From Trichoderma breve (taxonomy: Eukaryota; Ascomycota; Sordariomycetes; Hypocreales; Hypocreaceae): a stretch of DNA of 64,000 bases. Below the pieces are notes generated by a model. It saw only the letters and a program-made list of their open reading frames with translations, made no database searches and was not told the origin of the DNA. Numbering within the stretch: position 1 is the first letter of the stretch; the number at the start of each line of letters is the position of its first letter. Location: contig NC_079235.1 in assembly GCF_028502605.1 (NCBI RefSeq), forward strand, positions 1,798,001-1,862,000, given 5' to 3'. Position numbers and translations under genes: made by a program. Positions 1 through 13,088 of this stretch are shown piece by piece.

Positions 1-1
1 A

Positions 2-2050
2 CAAAAAAATCAACGCAAGCGAGCTCAGGAACAGCGCCAGAAGGAGGTTCAGAAACGTGAAGCTGAGAAAGAGAATCGCAAAAATCTCATCGGAGTACGT
101 GTTGTGCAGAAGAATCTCGTTTACATTACAGGTCTGGCACCTACCGTCCGTGAAGACGAACTCCTTAAGACGCTTAGAAAGCCCGAGTTTTTTGGGCAGT
201 ACGGCGTTATTCAAAAGATTTCGATTAGTAATCGAAAGAGTTCGGATGGTCAACACCACTCGTTAGGCATCTACGTTACTTTTGAAAAACCTGATGAAGC
301 AACCAGGTGTATCCAAGCTGTCCATGGGTCACAAAACGGCGACCGAATACTCAAAGCTCAATATGGAACGACGAAATACTGTTCGGCATGGCTCAAGAAC
401 GAGAAATGCAACAACCCTGGTTGCATGTTCTTACATGAACAGGGCGATGAAGAGGACAGCTATACTCGGCAAGATTTGTCGTCCATGAATAGCATTCACA
501 CACAGCGGCCGCTGCCTGGAGGAAACAACAGCTCTTTCCGCACAACCCCTCGACAGCAAGCCTCACAGCCAACCCTAACGGCCATTTCGCAGACCATGGC
601 GCGTTCTTCAAGCAAAGATGGCTCGGATTATGGATTGGATGGCTCTGCTTTACCTTCTTCAGCCAATTGGGCCCGAAACCCCCAGCGCAGCCGGCGAGGT
701 AGCCATGCAACAAGCGGCGCTCCATCCAGCCCCGCTATTTCAGCCTCATTACCTACTACAACAGAAGTTGCTCAAGAGGCTGTGGAAGATACCGAATCTC
801 CTCCTTCTACTCAACCTCCGGAAGATGATAAAATCTCAAATCAAGATCCTGCTGAAGAGCCCCAGCTGCCCCCGTCACAGGGCTCACTAGCGACCATTCT
901 ACGGGCGTTGCAAAGTTGTACATTTACGAGCCTCGTTACTCCGCAATTCAACGAATTGGAACCTCCACTATTTGATATTCGGGGAGGAAAGAAGCGGAAA
1001 GCCATGCGTGAGGATGACGACGCACGGATCGGTGGTGACCAGAAGAACGCAACTGAAGGTCAAATTCAACCGGAAAGCGAGGCAGAGACAGGCGGGAGCC
1101 TTGCTCTTGGTGGTGAACCTGAAGAACGCGATGTAATCGGTGATGGGCAGGGGTTTGAGCACCGGCATATCAACTCATTTCCTCCCATTCAAAGAAGCAA
1201 TGCCGATACTCTCTTTGGTCCTGCTCTTAGTGGTTCAAACTTCAATCCAGGTACAAGTCAGATGGGTCGAGGAGTCGCCCCTCCGCAGTTAATGTCTTTG
1301 CGACCTCAATCAGGGTTCAGCGATCAGGCCCCTTCGGGCCTATCTAGCCAGGCTACGTTCCAAAATCAAGGTCATAATCGTCAATCATCCCGATTCGGCT
1401 TTATGGCTGACAGCCCACCAGCAGCAACGAATCTCAAATTTGCCACGAATCAAAGAATCATGGGCCAGCAATCATCCATGGTATCTAACTCGTTGCAATC
1501 CTCAGGTAGCAGCCACTTTTTTGGCAGCTCTATGCCAGCGCCACCGCCGGGCCTCAAGTCCACAAACACACCGCCAAACCTTTTTGGTCAAGGATTTGGC
1601 GGCTCGGCATTTGGTCCTGCAACGAAAGACACACCTGGCGACTTATTACAGAGTTTAATTAGTCGGAGCCGAGGCGGTGGTAACCAGCCTCATGATGGTG
1701 GAAAGCGTGAGTACATGATCTCTTCTTTTTCTAATCAGTATCCACCACCCTCAACCTCTACCCCAGCTCCTACTTCTGGCCTTTTGGCATCGCTCTACGG
1801 TAACCACCCCGGAGCATTCCAAGACTTTGGCTCGAAGCAGAAGAAGAAGGGGAAGAAGCATAGACATGCTAACACTTCCTCCTCGGGGGGGAGTGGTCTA
1901 GTGGATCTTGCGGACCCGAGTATACTGCAGGCGAGGATGCAGCACCAATCGCAAAGCAACACCGGAGTCAATCAGGGAGTTTTCAGCGGCCAGAGCCAAG
2001 GTGGGTATGTCCCGAACATGATGTATAATTCCAGTTATGCCCGATGGTAG
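2..2050 (+). CDS. not4: Not4/Mot2 (CCR4-NOT E3 ubiquitin ligase), 5'-truncated by window edge
   Basis: The reading frame is open from base 2, so the N-terminal RING finger lies outside the window. What is seen: a lysine/glutamate-rich coiled segment (about bases 2-100), an RRM (about 104-360, starting KNLVYITGL), and a C3H1-type zinc finger directly after it (CSAWLKNEKCNNPGCMFLHE, about 380-440). This RING-coil-RRM-C3H1 order is diagnostic of Not4, which ubiquitinates ribosome- and proteasome-linked substrates within CCR4-NOT. A long low-complexity Ser/Pro/Gln/Gly-rich tail follows, with a lysine-rich patch (QKKKGKKHRH, about 1840-1865), and stops at 2048-2050 after YARW. The GTG at 104 is an internal valine codon, not a start. 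A possible phase-1 donor (G|GTGGGT, exon end 2000) could splice to 2628 and give a longer protein; see the next entry. Not4 identity is strong; the true 3' end is uncertain. Confidence 0.88.
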   Translation, partial: QKNQRKRAQEQRQKEVQKREAEKENRKNLIGVRVVQKNLVYITGLAPTVREDELLKTLRKPEFFGQYGVIQKISISNRKSSDGQHHSLGIYVTFEKPDEATRCIQAVHGSQNGDRILKAQYGTTKYCSAWLKNEKCNNPGCMFLHEQGDEEDSYTRQDLSSMNSIHTQRPLPGGNNSSFRTTPRQQASQPTLTAISQTMARSSSKDGSDYGLDGSALPSSANWARNPQRSRRGSHATSGAPSSPAISASLPTTTEVAQEAVEDTESPPSTQPPEDDKISNQDPAEEPQLPPSQGSLATILRALQSCTFTSLVTPQFNELEPPLFDIRGGKKRKAMREDDDARIGGDQKNATEGQIQPESEAETGGSLALGGEPEERDVIGDGQGFEHRHINSFPPIQRSNADTLFGPALSGSNFNPGTSQMGRGVAPPQLMSLRPQSGFSDQAPSGLSSQATFQNQGHNRQSSRFGFMADSPPAATNLKFATNQRIMGQQSSMVSNSLQSSGSSHFFGSSMPAPPPGLKSTNTPPNLFGQGFGGSAFGPATKDTPGDLLQSLISRSRGGGNQPHDGGKREYMISSFSNQYPPPSTSTPAPTSGLLASLYGNHPGAFQDFGSKQKKKGKKHRHANTSSSGGSGLVDLADPSILQARMQHQSQSNTGVNQGVFSGQSQGGYVPNMMYNSSYARW

Positions 2051-2627
2051 CATAACCAAGGGCATCACATGATATGTTGATATTCATTGCACATTTTTAT
2101 ACTGTACTAGAGAGGCGCTCAAGAGGACCTGCATTTGAAGTTTGGGGGCTATTTTTATGGATTCGCGAGGCATACCCTTATTCCAGCGGGTGTATCCACG
2201 ATAACGGCTGGAGGAGCACTTCATTTTTCTTTCTCCTTTTTCTTTCGGTCAATTGCATTAAAGCCGGCGAGGGTGGTCCTCCTTTCTTGTTTCATCATTT
2301 TCTCTTTTTCTTCCTACGGACCGAGTTTTATGGTTTGACGCAAGGAGTATCCAGTAAGGCAAACCATCATCGTCTTCCACACAAGTCCTCCTGTATGTTA
2401 ACGGATTGCACGGAGTCACCAACATTGGTGTCTCCTTGGGTCGCAATATATAATACCGAACTTCTCTACCTTCCCCTCGTTGTTCCCCGTGGAAGACGAT
2501 GATGGAGGTCGTAGGATGGCTCCTTTTGCCTTTGTGTTATAAAACTCCCCAATCCGTAGCCCGCTATCCCGTCACTGCCCTTGTATTAAGCCCTCATTGC
2601 ATTGCACATTGCTAATGTGTTCTTTAG
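2051..2627 (+). other. Not4 3'UTR or long terminal intron
   Basis: This 577-bp stretch separates the first Not4 stop from the downstream exon. It is rich in pyrimidine tracts (about 2220-2325) and ends in a plausible branch site and acceptor. Its own short open frames look non-coding. It is either 3'UTR of a short Not4 mRNA or intron of a longer one. Confidence 0.5.
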
Positions 2628-4927
2628 ACCATGATCTTAGTTTACTGGACGAGGCAGAGTTATCAGTGGATGCATTGGTCTCAGATGAGTCCTTACCGGC
2701 CCTGGTATCATCTCCATCAGCCACCAACGCGGAGTCCCGTCGTCTGGCTTCTTACTTGGATAACCCGGATACCCTCAATCACTCGACTTCTAAAGGCGTA
2801 CTGATGCAGGGACAGTCACAGCGTTCCAACCTGATTCCAAGCTCGCCTCACATTTCAACCTTTGGCTCTATTTATGACCCAATCTCGTCTATTCAGGCAC
2901 CTTCAAAGTTGGATGGTACCGACAACCATGAGGTCGACATCCACACCAAACCTCATGCAGCAAAGGACTCTTCTCCTATTGCGATGCTCGGACCTTGGCC
3001 TACTTCTGCTAGAGGATCTATACTTCAAGAAGAAGATTTCCCTGCTTTAGGCGCGCCGAGGACAATTGACACTACAAGGACCAACACTGGTTTGGTTACT
3101 CCTAAAACCATAATATCGAAGACTATATCGGCGATGAAGAGGCAAAATGATCAAAATTCCGAAACTGTACATGAAGATCATGGGGATATCATTAACGCGG
3201 ATGAATCTCAGCCTACACAAGGCGGCGACACCAAATCTCTGGGCTCCGTGGTTCCTGGTTTTGGAGCTACTTTCATCTCTCAACCCAAAGAAGAGGCTAC
3301 CAAAGTAGATGAATTGGCAGAGGCTTCCAGATTCCCCCCCCTGCCTACTCCTGCAATCAGCAGTGGAGTGGCCACGCCCTCGCGAAGTATACCCAAAACT
3401 TTAAGAGTGGTTCCTTCATCAATCAAGACGGAAACTCGCCCAGCTTCACCGTCTCCTCTTCCGATTTCCAACGTACCTGCAGTGGGAAAGCCGGGACATT
3501 CACACCGACCTGGCACACCAGCCAGCGAAATGATTAGCGATACCGCCTCTGTTACCTCGTTCTCGGTTTCCATTTCTCGAGCTGGATCCCCTCCCCTAAG
3601 CAAGGTTGGCACCGCTCCAATCAGAGGTACCACGAAGAGTCAGCAACGCAAACAGCGCAAAGATGTGTTGAAGCAAGAAACAAAGACCCTAGCTGAAACA
3701 CCCAAGACGGAAGAAGCTGAACATGCTCCTGTCATTGGACGCAAGAAAAAACAGAAGAAGGAAAAGCCCCCTAAAGAGGTTAATGCCATGTCTTCTGCAA
3801 CCATTTCCACAGAAGCGCTGAAGGATGAAGCGACACCCCTGTCTAAAGACGATGGAAAGCCATTAGTTGATAGCAACAATGAAAGATTGAAAACAGACAG
3901 CAGGGGGTATACAAACAAAGACAAGCAAGATACTAGGAACTCAGCGAAAGAGGTAAACGAGGCAATCGTGTCGTCACCGACACCTTCATTGTCCAAAGCA
4001 GCTGAACCTGCAGATAAAACTGTTGAAAGACCACAGTCGAGCCCTGCGTCCGTTTTTGCCGATATCAGAGAGTCGCTCTGCACATCTGCTCCAGATAAAC
4101 TGCAGCTGTTAAAGCCTGTTTCGAGCAATTCATCCAGGCCAGAGCACAACTCATTAAACCAGTTAAGCAAAAGGGGAGACTGCAAGGAGAGCTCTTGCAG
4201 ATGTGGTGAGATGCAAGATGCTGATCTTGCAGCACTGCGATCCGGAAGGCCTGTCCGTAAACAATTCCATACTGATGGCAGCCGCATGCTGATCACCCCT
4301 CACGGAGACTGCATCCGCGGGTTGACACCAGAAGAAGAGGATACCTTTTTGGCCCTCCAAACTGCAATTGCTGCAACGGCGGAGAATCCTGCTGCGTTCG
4401 TAGCACCAAGACATCAGCCAAGCAGCGGAGCTTTCTCACTTATTAAGGGCCGAGCAGTTCCCAACGGGCGACCAAACATTTTCCCCTCTACCGTGCAGCC
4501 ACAATCTCAGGATCCCATTGGCAAGCTTCAACGAGAGGATGCTTTAAGCTATATCAATCAGTATGTGCTACCTCGGCTAAGCCTTGGGGCTACCAGCATG
4601 GGATTCCCAAAGGGGGCATCTTCTACTCGGGACTCGGCGAGCCTCAATTCTCTCGCGCCGTATTTTTACGGCCCGGATGCTGCCGCCGGAGTGGGCATCT
4701 ACAGTACACCAGAAAGCGCTCGAGCGATACAGGATTTTGCTGCCCCGGGAATGTCACTTGACGAGATCGGTAAAGGCGCGGCGGCCAGTTCAATCGGGAA
4801 CATGCCCCTGATGAGCGTTGAGGATGCCGAGGCAGCGTTAACAGCGGCAAAGAGAGAGACGGAGAAGCTTGAAAAGGGCCTGAACCTTGTCATTAAGCGG
4901 AACCGTAGGCTCTTGCTTGGCGCTTGA
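2628..4927 (+). CDS. Large downstream exon, probably the C-terminal half of a long Not4 isoform
   Basis: An open frame of about 766 codons is preceded by an acceptor-like sequence (GCTAATG, then TTCTTTAG ending at 2627) and has no ATG near its beginning; the first in-frame ATG is about 70 codons in. It therefore looks like a 3' exon. A phase-1 donor at 2000/2001 in the Not4 frame joins it exactly in frame (G+AC = Asp) through a 627-nt intron. The protein is mostly disordered. It carries an acidic EEDFPALG motif, a lysine-rich block near the middle (GRKKKQKKEKPPKE), a conserved-looking block RKQFHTDGSRMLITPHGDCI, and a C-terminal coiled coil ending KRNRRLLLGA. From memory, filamentous fungi have Not4 proteins of about 1500 residues with similar C termini. 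Alternatives are a separate gene starting at an internal ATG or an alternative terminal exon. It ends 75 bp from the convergent Sec3 stop. Confidence 0.6.
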
Positions 4928-5002
4928 TGCGCACATGTGTATACTCTTGAACAGCAGGTTGTTGAATTATTATGTATTACTAGGTATATATGACATGTAT
5001 AA

Positions 5003-8000
5003 TTACCTGAAGGCAGCCTTCACCTCTACCCTAGGCCATTCAAAGAATACCTCCCCGCCGTAGACATCAGTTATAATCCTACCTATCCTGCCTTCAACCT
5101 CGGTGTAGAACTCTTCGCATTCTTGAAGCACCCTGACGACCAGGCCTCGGCTGAGGGTGGGATCGTCAGCATCGCCGAAATGCTTCTCCACGCGTTTCCG
5201 TAGAGTTTCAATTCCCTTCCGTACTTCCTTCGCATCATAAGAGCCCAGCACTTTATTGAATGCCGTCTTATTGTTTGAGGGCTGTCGAGCGATTGCCATT
5301 GCGGACTTGCCGGTTTGCAGCTGCGCTTCGATATTCTCAATCTGCTCCAGAAGTCGCCCCAGGGGTCGCCGCATCACCGCATTTAGATAGAGCGCCATAT
5401 GCTCATGATATTCGGTATTCGCTTGTGCTTTCCAGTTTTCAAGAACCTCTAGGCCGCGGGCATCAGTCTCTTCGAGAAAGTGATTCATGTTCTCAATCAA
5501 CAAAATGTGAAAGTTCAGCGCCTCCTTGTCCTCTGGATCAGCCGCTCCGCCGGCAACCCCGACAACGGCCGGATGCTCACGCGCAATCACCATGAGTGAT
5601 TCGAACATTGTCTTGAGAATGCGATCGTACTCCCGATTTACCGTCCGCCGCAAGATTAGGTTATGATCCAACCCAGCGACCATGTTTTCGACGGCGGCCA
5701 TGAAAGCGGGAAATATTCGTATGAATGATATGACACCCTTGCGCTTCTTGATTTTAACTTTTGTTTCCTCGATGGCTCGTATCTGTTCATCAACAAACTT
5801 TCTGAATTGCCCCTCCAATGATGCATGCAGCTTCTGGAGAAGGGCATTCAAGAAATCTTGATTAGATTGCCCCATTTCAGACAATTTTCTCTCGAGCGTA
5901 GCGAGCACTCCAACTCCTTGACTAAGTCCCAACCAGTCAGTCTCTATCCAACATGCATCGAACAGCTATTCAACTTACAGTGGATCTTGGGCGATTGCCC
6001 ACTCCATCAGCCTTCGTAACTCAGCCTCAAGGAATGCGAAAATGGCCTCCATGGACCGCGTAACACGGCGAGCAAGTTCTCGGTCAGGTTCCATGAGCCT
6101 ATGGCGTTTCAAATCGCCTCCACGGCGGTCTCGAGGAGGAGAAGCTGCAACCGCCTCTGGGAAATCTGCTTGTTCCAATGTAGTCGCATGGAAGAAATCG
6201 ATGATAAAATTCTGTTCCATCTCAACCAGAGGCAAAAGATCTTCCAAGGCCTCAGAGAAGATTTCGTATGGCAGGCTTCTATTATCCGTAGTGTTCCTTT
6301 CAACGTGCGCTCTGGTGCCACCATCTGCCAATGGCGAGCGTAGAGCCTTAGCTAACGTTTGGCTACGTTTCACGGTCAACTTCCTAGCCGCTGTAGCCAC
6401 ACCCTCCTGCTGTTTTTCAACTTGAGACGAGAAGATAACCTCTGCTTCATCTCCTGTTAATTTCCTCGCATTTTTACGCCAAAGAGTAATCACATGCTGA
6501 AATTCGTGCTTATACACGGGAGAGCTCTTGTCTTGATAAATTTGCATGAGGCGATTCCAGTTTTCTAGGTCCGCATCTCTCGCGTAGAGCATTAAGGGGC
6601 TGTACTTCCACAGAAGATCTCTTCCAATGCTGTGATGTGCAGGATCAACTTTTTTCGAAAGAGCACCATCCAATGCTCGCTTCGTTTCGACATAAGCTTC
6701 GGCGAACTGACCGGTCATGAAGTCCAGTAGTCGTTTCATGAAGTACCTGCTTTCGTGCAGGTACATTTCTCTCTTCTCTTGCACAATTCTCATCTTGCCG
6801 TAATTGCTGTTTAGCCCCAAGGCATTGTCAGCGTCCAGAGCAGTATCTATAGACTTTCCGGTGTCGTCCCCTCCAAGAGAGGGATCAATCTTTATCATGG
6901 CTCTAAATAGAGTCACAAGGGAGAGTTCAACTTCTTCCAAGCCTCGAAGACTGTCCAAGGGTGCCTGTTGAAGTGCCTGGAGATCGGTTGAAGTTATGGC
7001 GCATGTTTCCAGCAATGACTCCAGTTCCTTCCTTAGCAATTTTTGGTTGGCTGTTTGTACCTGGAGGCCTTGGCCTTGAGCTTCAATATACGCAATGTCG
7101 TCTGAGAGGGTCTTGAGGTTGTCAGCTTGACGTCCGGAGATGAACATAACCTTCTAACAAAGAAAAAGGAAACTTACCGAGAGCTCCACTGAATATAAAG
7201 TAAGTAAATTATCCAGCTCTTCGCATTCACCCATAGCAAGATCGATTCCACGTTTGATCGTATTTACCCTCTCATCCTCTTCTCGAAAGCGTGCTAGCCA
7301 CCCCCCCGCTTGGACTGTGTTTAATTCTCGCTCCAGGTCATTGCCTATATCGTCCATATTTAAGCAGTGCATCTGATCACCAGGAACCCAACCAAAGAAA
7401 TCCAGCCATTTGCCGAATTCTTCACTGCGATCATCAAGGATGATTGGGTCAACACCCAACCTCTGAAGATACCTAGCATCCTGTCCAACGACTACGGGCC
7501 GACGAGAGGCTTCTTTTGAAGCCGCTGCGTCCTTCTCAGGCTCACTAACTTCTTTAGTTGGTGCTGGTGCAATTCCAGGGGTATTTGACTCGGCCACCAA
7601 TATTTTGACCTCTGGTATTGCCAAGTCACTAACGGTCGGCTTTGGGGTTTCAATGGTGGGAGGGTTTGCATCGCGAGAGGCAGGTCTAGGCGGTGCCGGG
7701 ACAACGCTTGTAATGCCATCAGGACCCTCGTTTGATTTGGCTTGATTCTGGCGGAGGCGCTCTCCGGCTCCTCCCGGTCGTGGACGGAAAGCATTTGCGG
7801 CAGACGCAGCTTTCCAAAATGCACCGGCAACATCCCCTTTGGATATCTTAGACTTTATCATGGGGCCTAAACCAGGACGAGTTTCCTCATCTGGCGAAGT
7901 CAACTGTTTTTCAAGTGTTGTCGTATCCCTTGTTCCTGATTGATCTGATAGATTTGTGTCCGCCGGCGAAGCTGTGGATAGATCTTTCACGTCGCTGTTG

Positions 8001-9318
8001 ATACTGATGCTTCTTGGTTTTTTCTCCACGTCCTCCAGAGGCTCCGTGAGACGTGGTGGGCTTCCGTCCTGGCTAGTTCTGCCAGCAAAAGCTATCCCTG
8101 GTTGTAACACTGATGGAATTGCTGGAGAGGCAACCCGATCGATACTCCGTGGCGGAGGTGCCACCGGCTCCTTTTTAGCTGGTGAGCTCATCAAGGGGGC
8201 AGGGACCAAATCCCTATCCTGTGGTCTTGAAGGATCCATAGGGGGGCGCCTTCTCTCAGGTGGTAGTTTGCTTTCCAGTGATGGGCGAGGTAAAGCAGGT
8301 ATAGAATCGTGAGTTGAATCGGGAACATCTCGAGGTTCGCTCAGCGCACTTAGGCCACTTAGGCCACTCGGCCCACTCATGCCGCTGCGCGAACGCGGTG
8401 GGATGCTCGACGTATCATCGCCTTTTGTTGCAGTAGAGTTGGCAATAGAGTCTTGGCTTTTGTTGTTTTGGGCCGTCCATCGTGGAACGGATCGTTCTCT
8501 GGATGCAGTAGAGTCGAAACTTCCAGCAGGAGACCTACTTTCATTTGCCGAAGGCCGGACAAGAGGGGAGGGCCTGGGATATCGTGGGGCCTCTCCAAGA
8601 CTACTTTTGGGGGCGGCTGATGATGTGGCGATAGTTTGCTGGCTGGTTGCCGGATCAATCGTTTGCTGCCGAGGCGGAGTTCCGGTTGGGCGTTTGCCTG
8701 CCCCTAGAATTTGGTCCAATTCCCTCACGTCGAACCCTGATAACTCGGGCAATTTGCCTCCTGTATATTTGCCATAGATTTTGATCAAACTTGCGATGAA
8801 GAACTTCTTCTCCTTTTCGGTTTGAGCTTGCCAAAAATAGGGCTTCCCCAGTGTAACGAGGAAGCCAGTCTCTCCAGCCCATTCTCGCAGATTCGGGCTT
8901 ACCTTTGGCCCCGTATAGGATTCGATGTGTGAGAGGTCGTCTAGATTCCATGTCTTGCCGATTGAGAAAGATCCACTATTGTTCTCCTTGGCTTTGTGGA
9001 CTCGAACTCTTCCGGACTTTCGTACTGCCACAACAATAATCCTGGGCTTCTCCGTATTCTGACCCCGAGCTTCAGGAGGAGGCGGCATCGATGAATGTGA
9101 GGAGAACTCGGTGACGCGAATATGGGTAATATAAGTTTCATGAACTATGGTGAGAAATTAGCCAAGGCAAGAATTCCATAATGTAGCTTGTGTGCCCTAC
9201 GCAAGCCATCGGTATCCTTTTTGTTGAAACAGCTATCAATGATTCGACGTTTCTCATCCTCAAATCGTTCCGCCCTCGTGGCGGCCGCATTGGAACCAGT
9301 TGTGCTTGAATAATCCAT
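5003..9318 (-). CDS. sec3: Exocyst complex subunit Sec3
   Basis: Sec3 is the exocyst subunit that marks exocytic sites at the plasma membrane and binds PI(4,5)P2 and Rho GTPases. Four exons on the minus strand: 9318-9201, 9144-7178, 7111-5979, 5921-5003 (1378 aa; all junctions keep frame). The start is the ATG at 9318 (MDYSSTTG), although an in-frame ATG lies at 9342. The N terminus carries the Sec3 PH-like phosphoinositide-binding domain (ERFEDEKRRIIDSCFNKKD, then ETYITHIRVTEF and GSFSIGKTWNLDDLSHIESY). A long disordered Ser/Pro region follows, then a coiled coil (DDIAYIEAQGQGLQVQTANQ) and the helical CorEx/C-terminal domain. Intron 2 (7112-7177) uses GTAAGT but a weak AAG acceptor, chosen because it restores VELS-TLSDDIAYIEAQ. 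It is tail-to-tail with Not4 and head-to-head with the complex I gene. Confidence 0.93.
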
Positions 9319-9974
9319 TTTGAAATCCAGAAAAGAGACCACTAATGAGATCGATAGTTTAGGTCAAAAACTCAAACAAGCCGCCCGGTTCCAACATTGT
9401 GTGCAAGCTATGACGCGTGCAGGATCATGAATAGCGCTCCGTATAATGAAGCTGCAAGTTCAATGTCACTCGCATTGGGGGGCGTGATGCTCCACAGCTA
9501 TCTGTATTCTACTTACACGCATAGCATCACAAATTTGCACTAACCGATTATGACATGGACCTAAATTCATAAATAAAATATTCATTTAAAGAGTCGTAAA
9601 TATTACATAATATTACATTTTGAATTATATTTGACAAATGCAATGGCAATTTTAAAACACATAGTTTGGAAATATATTACATATTGCATTAAATAAATAA
9701 GAAGATTATAATCATTATTATTAAAAATAATAATAATTCCTATAGTTATATGTGATTAAAAAAACTGCTAATTTCTTGGGTTATTTACCCAAGTTAAGCA
9801 TTATATATGGTTTTGTCCCTCTGTAAATCTCTCAAGTATGGGCACTAGGCTGTTCGTCAGCCAATCAGGAAGCTCCATTATCAAATCCAATTCCAATTCA
9901 GAGTCTTGCCAGCACTCTCCCACCAGCTCTTGTCCTGTCATTCTGCCACCCTGCCAATCAATCGCAACAACACC
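9319..9974. promoter_or_regulatory. Divergent promoter region between sec3 and the complex I 51 kDa gene
   Basis: A 656-bp intergenic region. Its centre (about 9538-9765) is strongly AT-rich, unlike its surroundings, and is listed separately. CCAAT boxes on the plus strand lie at 9861-9865 (CCAATCA context, 110 bp before the ATG) and 9954-9958. CCAAT is bound by the Hap complex, a known regulator of respiratory genes. No ORF of note. Confidence 0.5.
9538..9765. repeat. AT-rich island
   Basis: About 230 bp made almost only of A and T, with TAAATATTACATAATATTACA-like short repeats and ATTATTATTAAAAATAATAATAAT near 9713-9737. The sharp change in composition against about 50% GC neighbours could be a decayed, RIP-mutated transposon remnant or a nucleosome-depleted promoter core. 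No coding capacity or terminal repeats can be recognised. Confidence 0.6.
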
Positions 9975-11549
9975 ATGCTGTCTGCCCGAGCAACCTCCAG
10001 AAAGGCCGTCAGTCTCTCGCGAGGCGCCAGGAGAGGCCTGGCCACTGTTCAGGATGCCGCCCCCGTACGAACATATGGTGGGCTGAAGGACCAGGACCGG
10101 ATTTTCCAGAACCTCTATGGGCGATACCCGGCCAACCTCCAGAGCGCTAAGAAAATGGGCGATTGGCACAAGACAAAGGAGATCCTCTTGAAGGGTGACG
10201 ATTGGATCATTAACGAAGTCAAGGCCTCCGGTTTGCGCGGACGAGGTGGTGCGGGCTTCCCTTCTGGTCTCAAGTGGGTATGTCACGATCTTCGACCTTG
10301 ATATCGACCTTGATGAGTTTCTAACTTTTAGGTAGTCCTTCATGAACTTCAAGGGCTGGGAAAAGGACACAAAACCGCGATATCTCGTGGTAAATGCCGA
10401 CGAGGGTGAACCCGGTACCTGCAAGGACAGAGAAATCATGAGGAAAGACCCGCACAAACTCGTCGAAGGTTGTCTCGTTGCCGGCCGAGCAATGAATGCC
10501 ACCGCCGCCTATATTTATATCCGTGGCGAATTCTACCACGAAGCCGCCATTCTCCAAAATGCGATCAACGAGGCCTATGCAGATGGGCTGATTGGCAAGA
10601 ATGCGTGTGGTTCCGGATACGATTTCGATGTCTACATTCACCGCGGTGCTGGTGCCTACGTCTGTGGAGAGGAGACGTCTCTGATCGAGTCTATAGAAGG
10701 AAAGCCTGGAAAGCCTCGACTCAAGCCTCCCTTCCCTGCTGCGGTGGGTGTTTTCGGGTGCCCCTCAACTGTTGCCAACGTGGAAACTGTTGCTGTTGCG
10801 CCGACAATCTGCCGCCGTGGAGGAAGTTGGTTTGCTGGGTTTGGCCGCGAGCGCAACCAGGGAACTAAGCTGTTCTGCATTTCAGGCCATGTGAACAACC
10901 CTTGTACCGTTGAAGAAGAAATGTCCATTCCCCTTCGCGAGCTTATTGACAAACACTGCGGTGGAGTCCGAGGCGGCTGGGATAATCTGCTAGCCGTTAT
11001 TCCTGGTGGTTCTTCGACTCCGATTTTGCCCAAGAATGTCTGTGACGACCAATTGATGGATTTCGATGCCTTGAAGGATAGCCAATCAGGTCTAGGCACA
11101 GCTGCAGTCATTGTCATGGACAAGAGTGCGGATGTTGTGCGTGCAATTAGCCGCTTGAGCCACTTCTACCGCCACGAGAGCTGCGGCCAGTGCACACCAT
11201 GCCGTGAAGGCAGCAAGTGGACGGAACAGATAATGAGCAGATTCGAAAAGGGCCAGGGACGGGAGAGGGAAATCGACATGCTTCAGGAGTTGACAAAGCA
11301 GGTTGAGGGTCACACTATTTGTGGTAAGTGCTTTTCGACTTCTCCGTTGCACATCTTCAGTTTTTCTAACATCCCATAGCGCTCGGCGAAGCCTTTGCAT
11401 GGCCAATCCAGGGCCTCATCCGCCATTTCAGACCCGAGCTAGAGGCCAGGATGGAGAGCTATGCCAAAGCCCAAGGGGGGGCTGCTCTGGCTGGTGGGTG
11501 GCAACATGATTCAAGGGCCCATGGAAAATTGGTTTCTCCTGGTCAGTGA
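9975..11549 (+). CDS. nuo51: NADH:ubiquinone oxidoreductase 51 kDa subunit (NDUFV1/NuoF), mitochondrial
   Basis: This is the peripheral-arm subunit of complex I that binds NADH, FMN and the N3 4Fe-4S cluster, passing hydride electrons into the complex. Three exons: 9975-10277, 10336-11323, 11380-11549 (486 aa, near the family's roughly 490). The N terminus [20 protein letters not shown] is Arg/Ser-rich without acidic residues, as expected of a mitochondrial presequence. Motifs: [13 protein letters not shown] (residues 89-101, NADH/FMN-binding glycine loop), [26 protein letters not shown], and the cluster cysteines C384, C387, C390 ([12 protein letters not shown]) plus C430 (TICALGE). Intron 1 ends at TAG 10333-10335; an earlier TTAG at 10330 was rejected because it breaks [11 protein letters not shown]. 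Convergent with the SDR gene. Confidence 0.96.
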
Positions 11550-11768
11550 TGATGATAATTCTTATATATAGATTATCTGCTGGACTGGTATCGCCTACGG
11601 TTTAGCCTACACGATAATCCGCCTGGTTTGATAGTGGGCCTTAATATGTACAAAAAAAAATATGAATTACTTGAAAGTAGATATGGTTTAAGCATGTCTC
11701 ATTGATATTGGTGGACTAGTGTGTAGTATATTAGGGTTGAGTCCCCGTAGCAATGAAGTATCCCATAC

Positions 11769-13088
<1,320 letters not shown>

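Noticed and set aside
1698..1730. GTGAGT...CTAATCAG pseudo-intron in Not4
   Set aside because: Only about 32 nt, frame-shifting, and the read-through sequence SSFSNQYPPPS looks conserved.
2074..2502. 142-codon frame between the two Not4 pieces
   Set aside because: Phe/Leu-rich translation of pyrimidine tracts; fits intron or 3'UTR better than a gene.
3640..4296. 218-codon minus-strand frame opposite the Not4 C-terminal exon
   Set aside because: Antisense shadow of a Ser/Lys-rich coding exon.
7154..7177. 24-nt intron in sec3
   Set aside because: Shorter than any credible spliceosomal intron; the 66-nt alternative restores the conserved sequence.
9801..10502. 233-codon minus-strand frame over the nuo51 start
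   Set aside because: Antisense to a confidently assigned gene; no family features.
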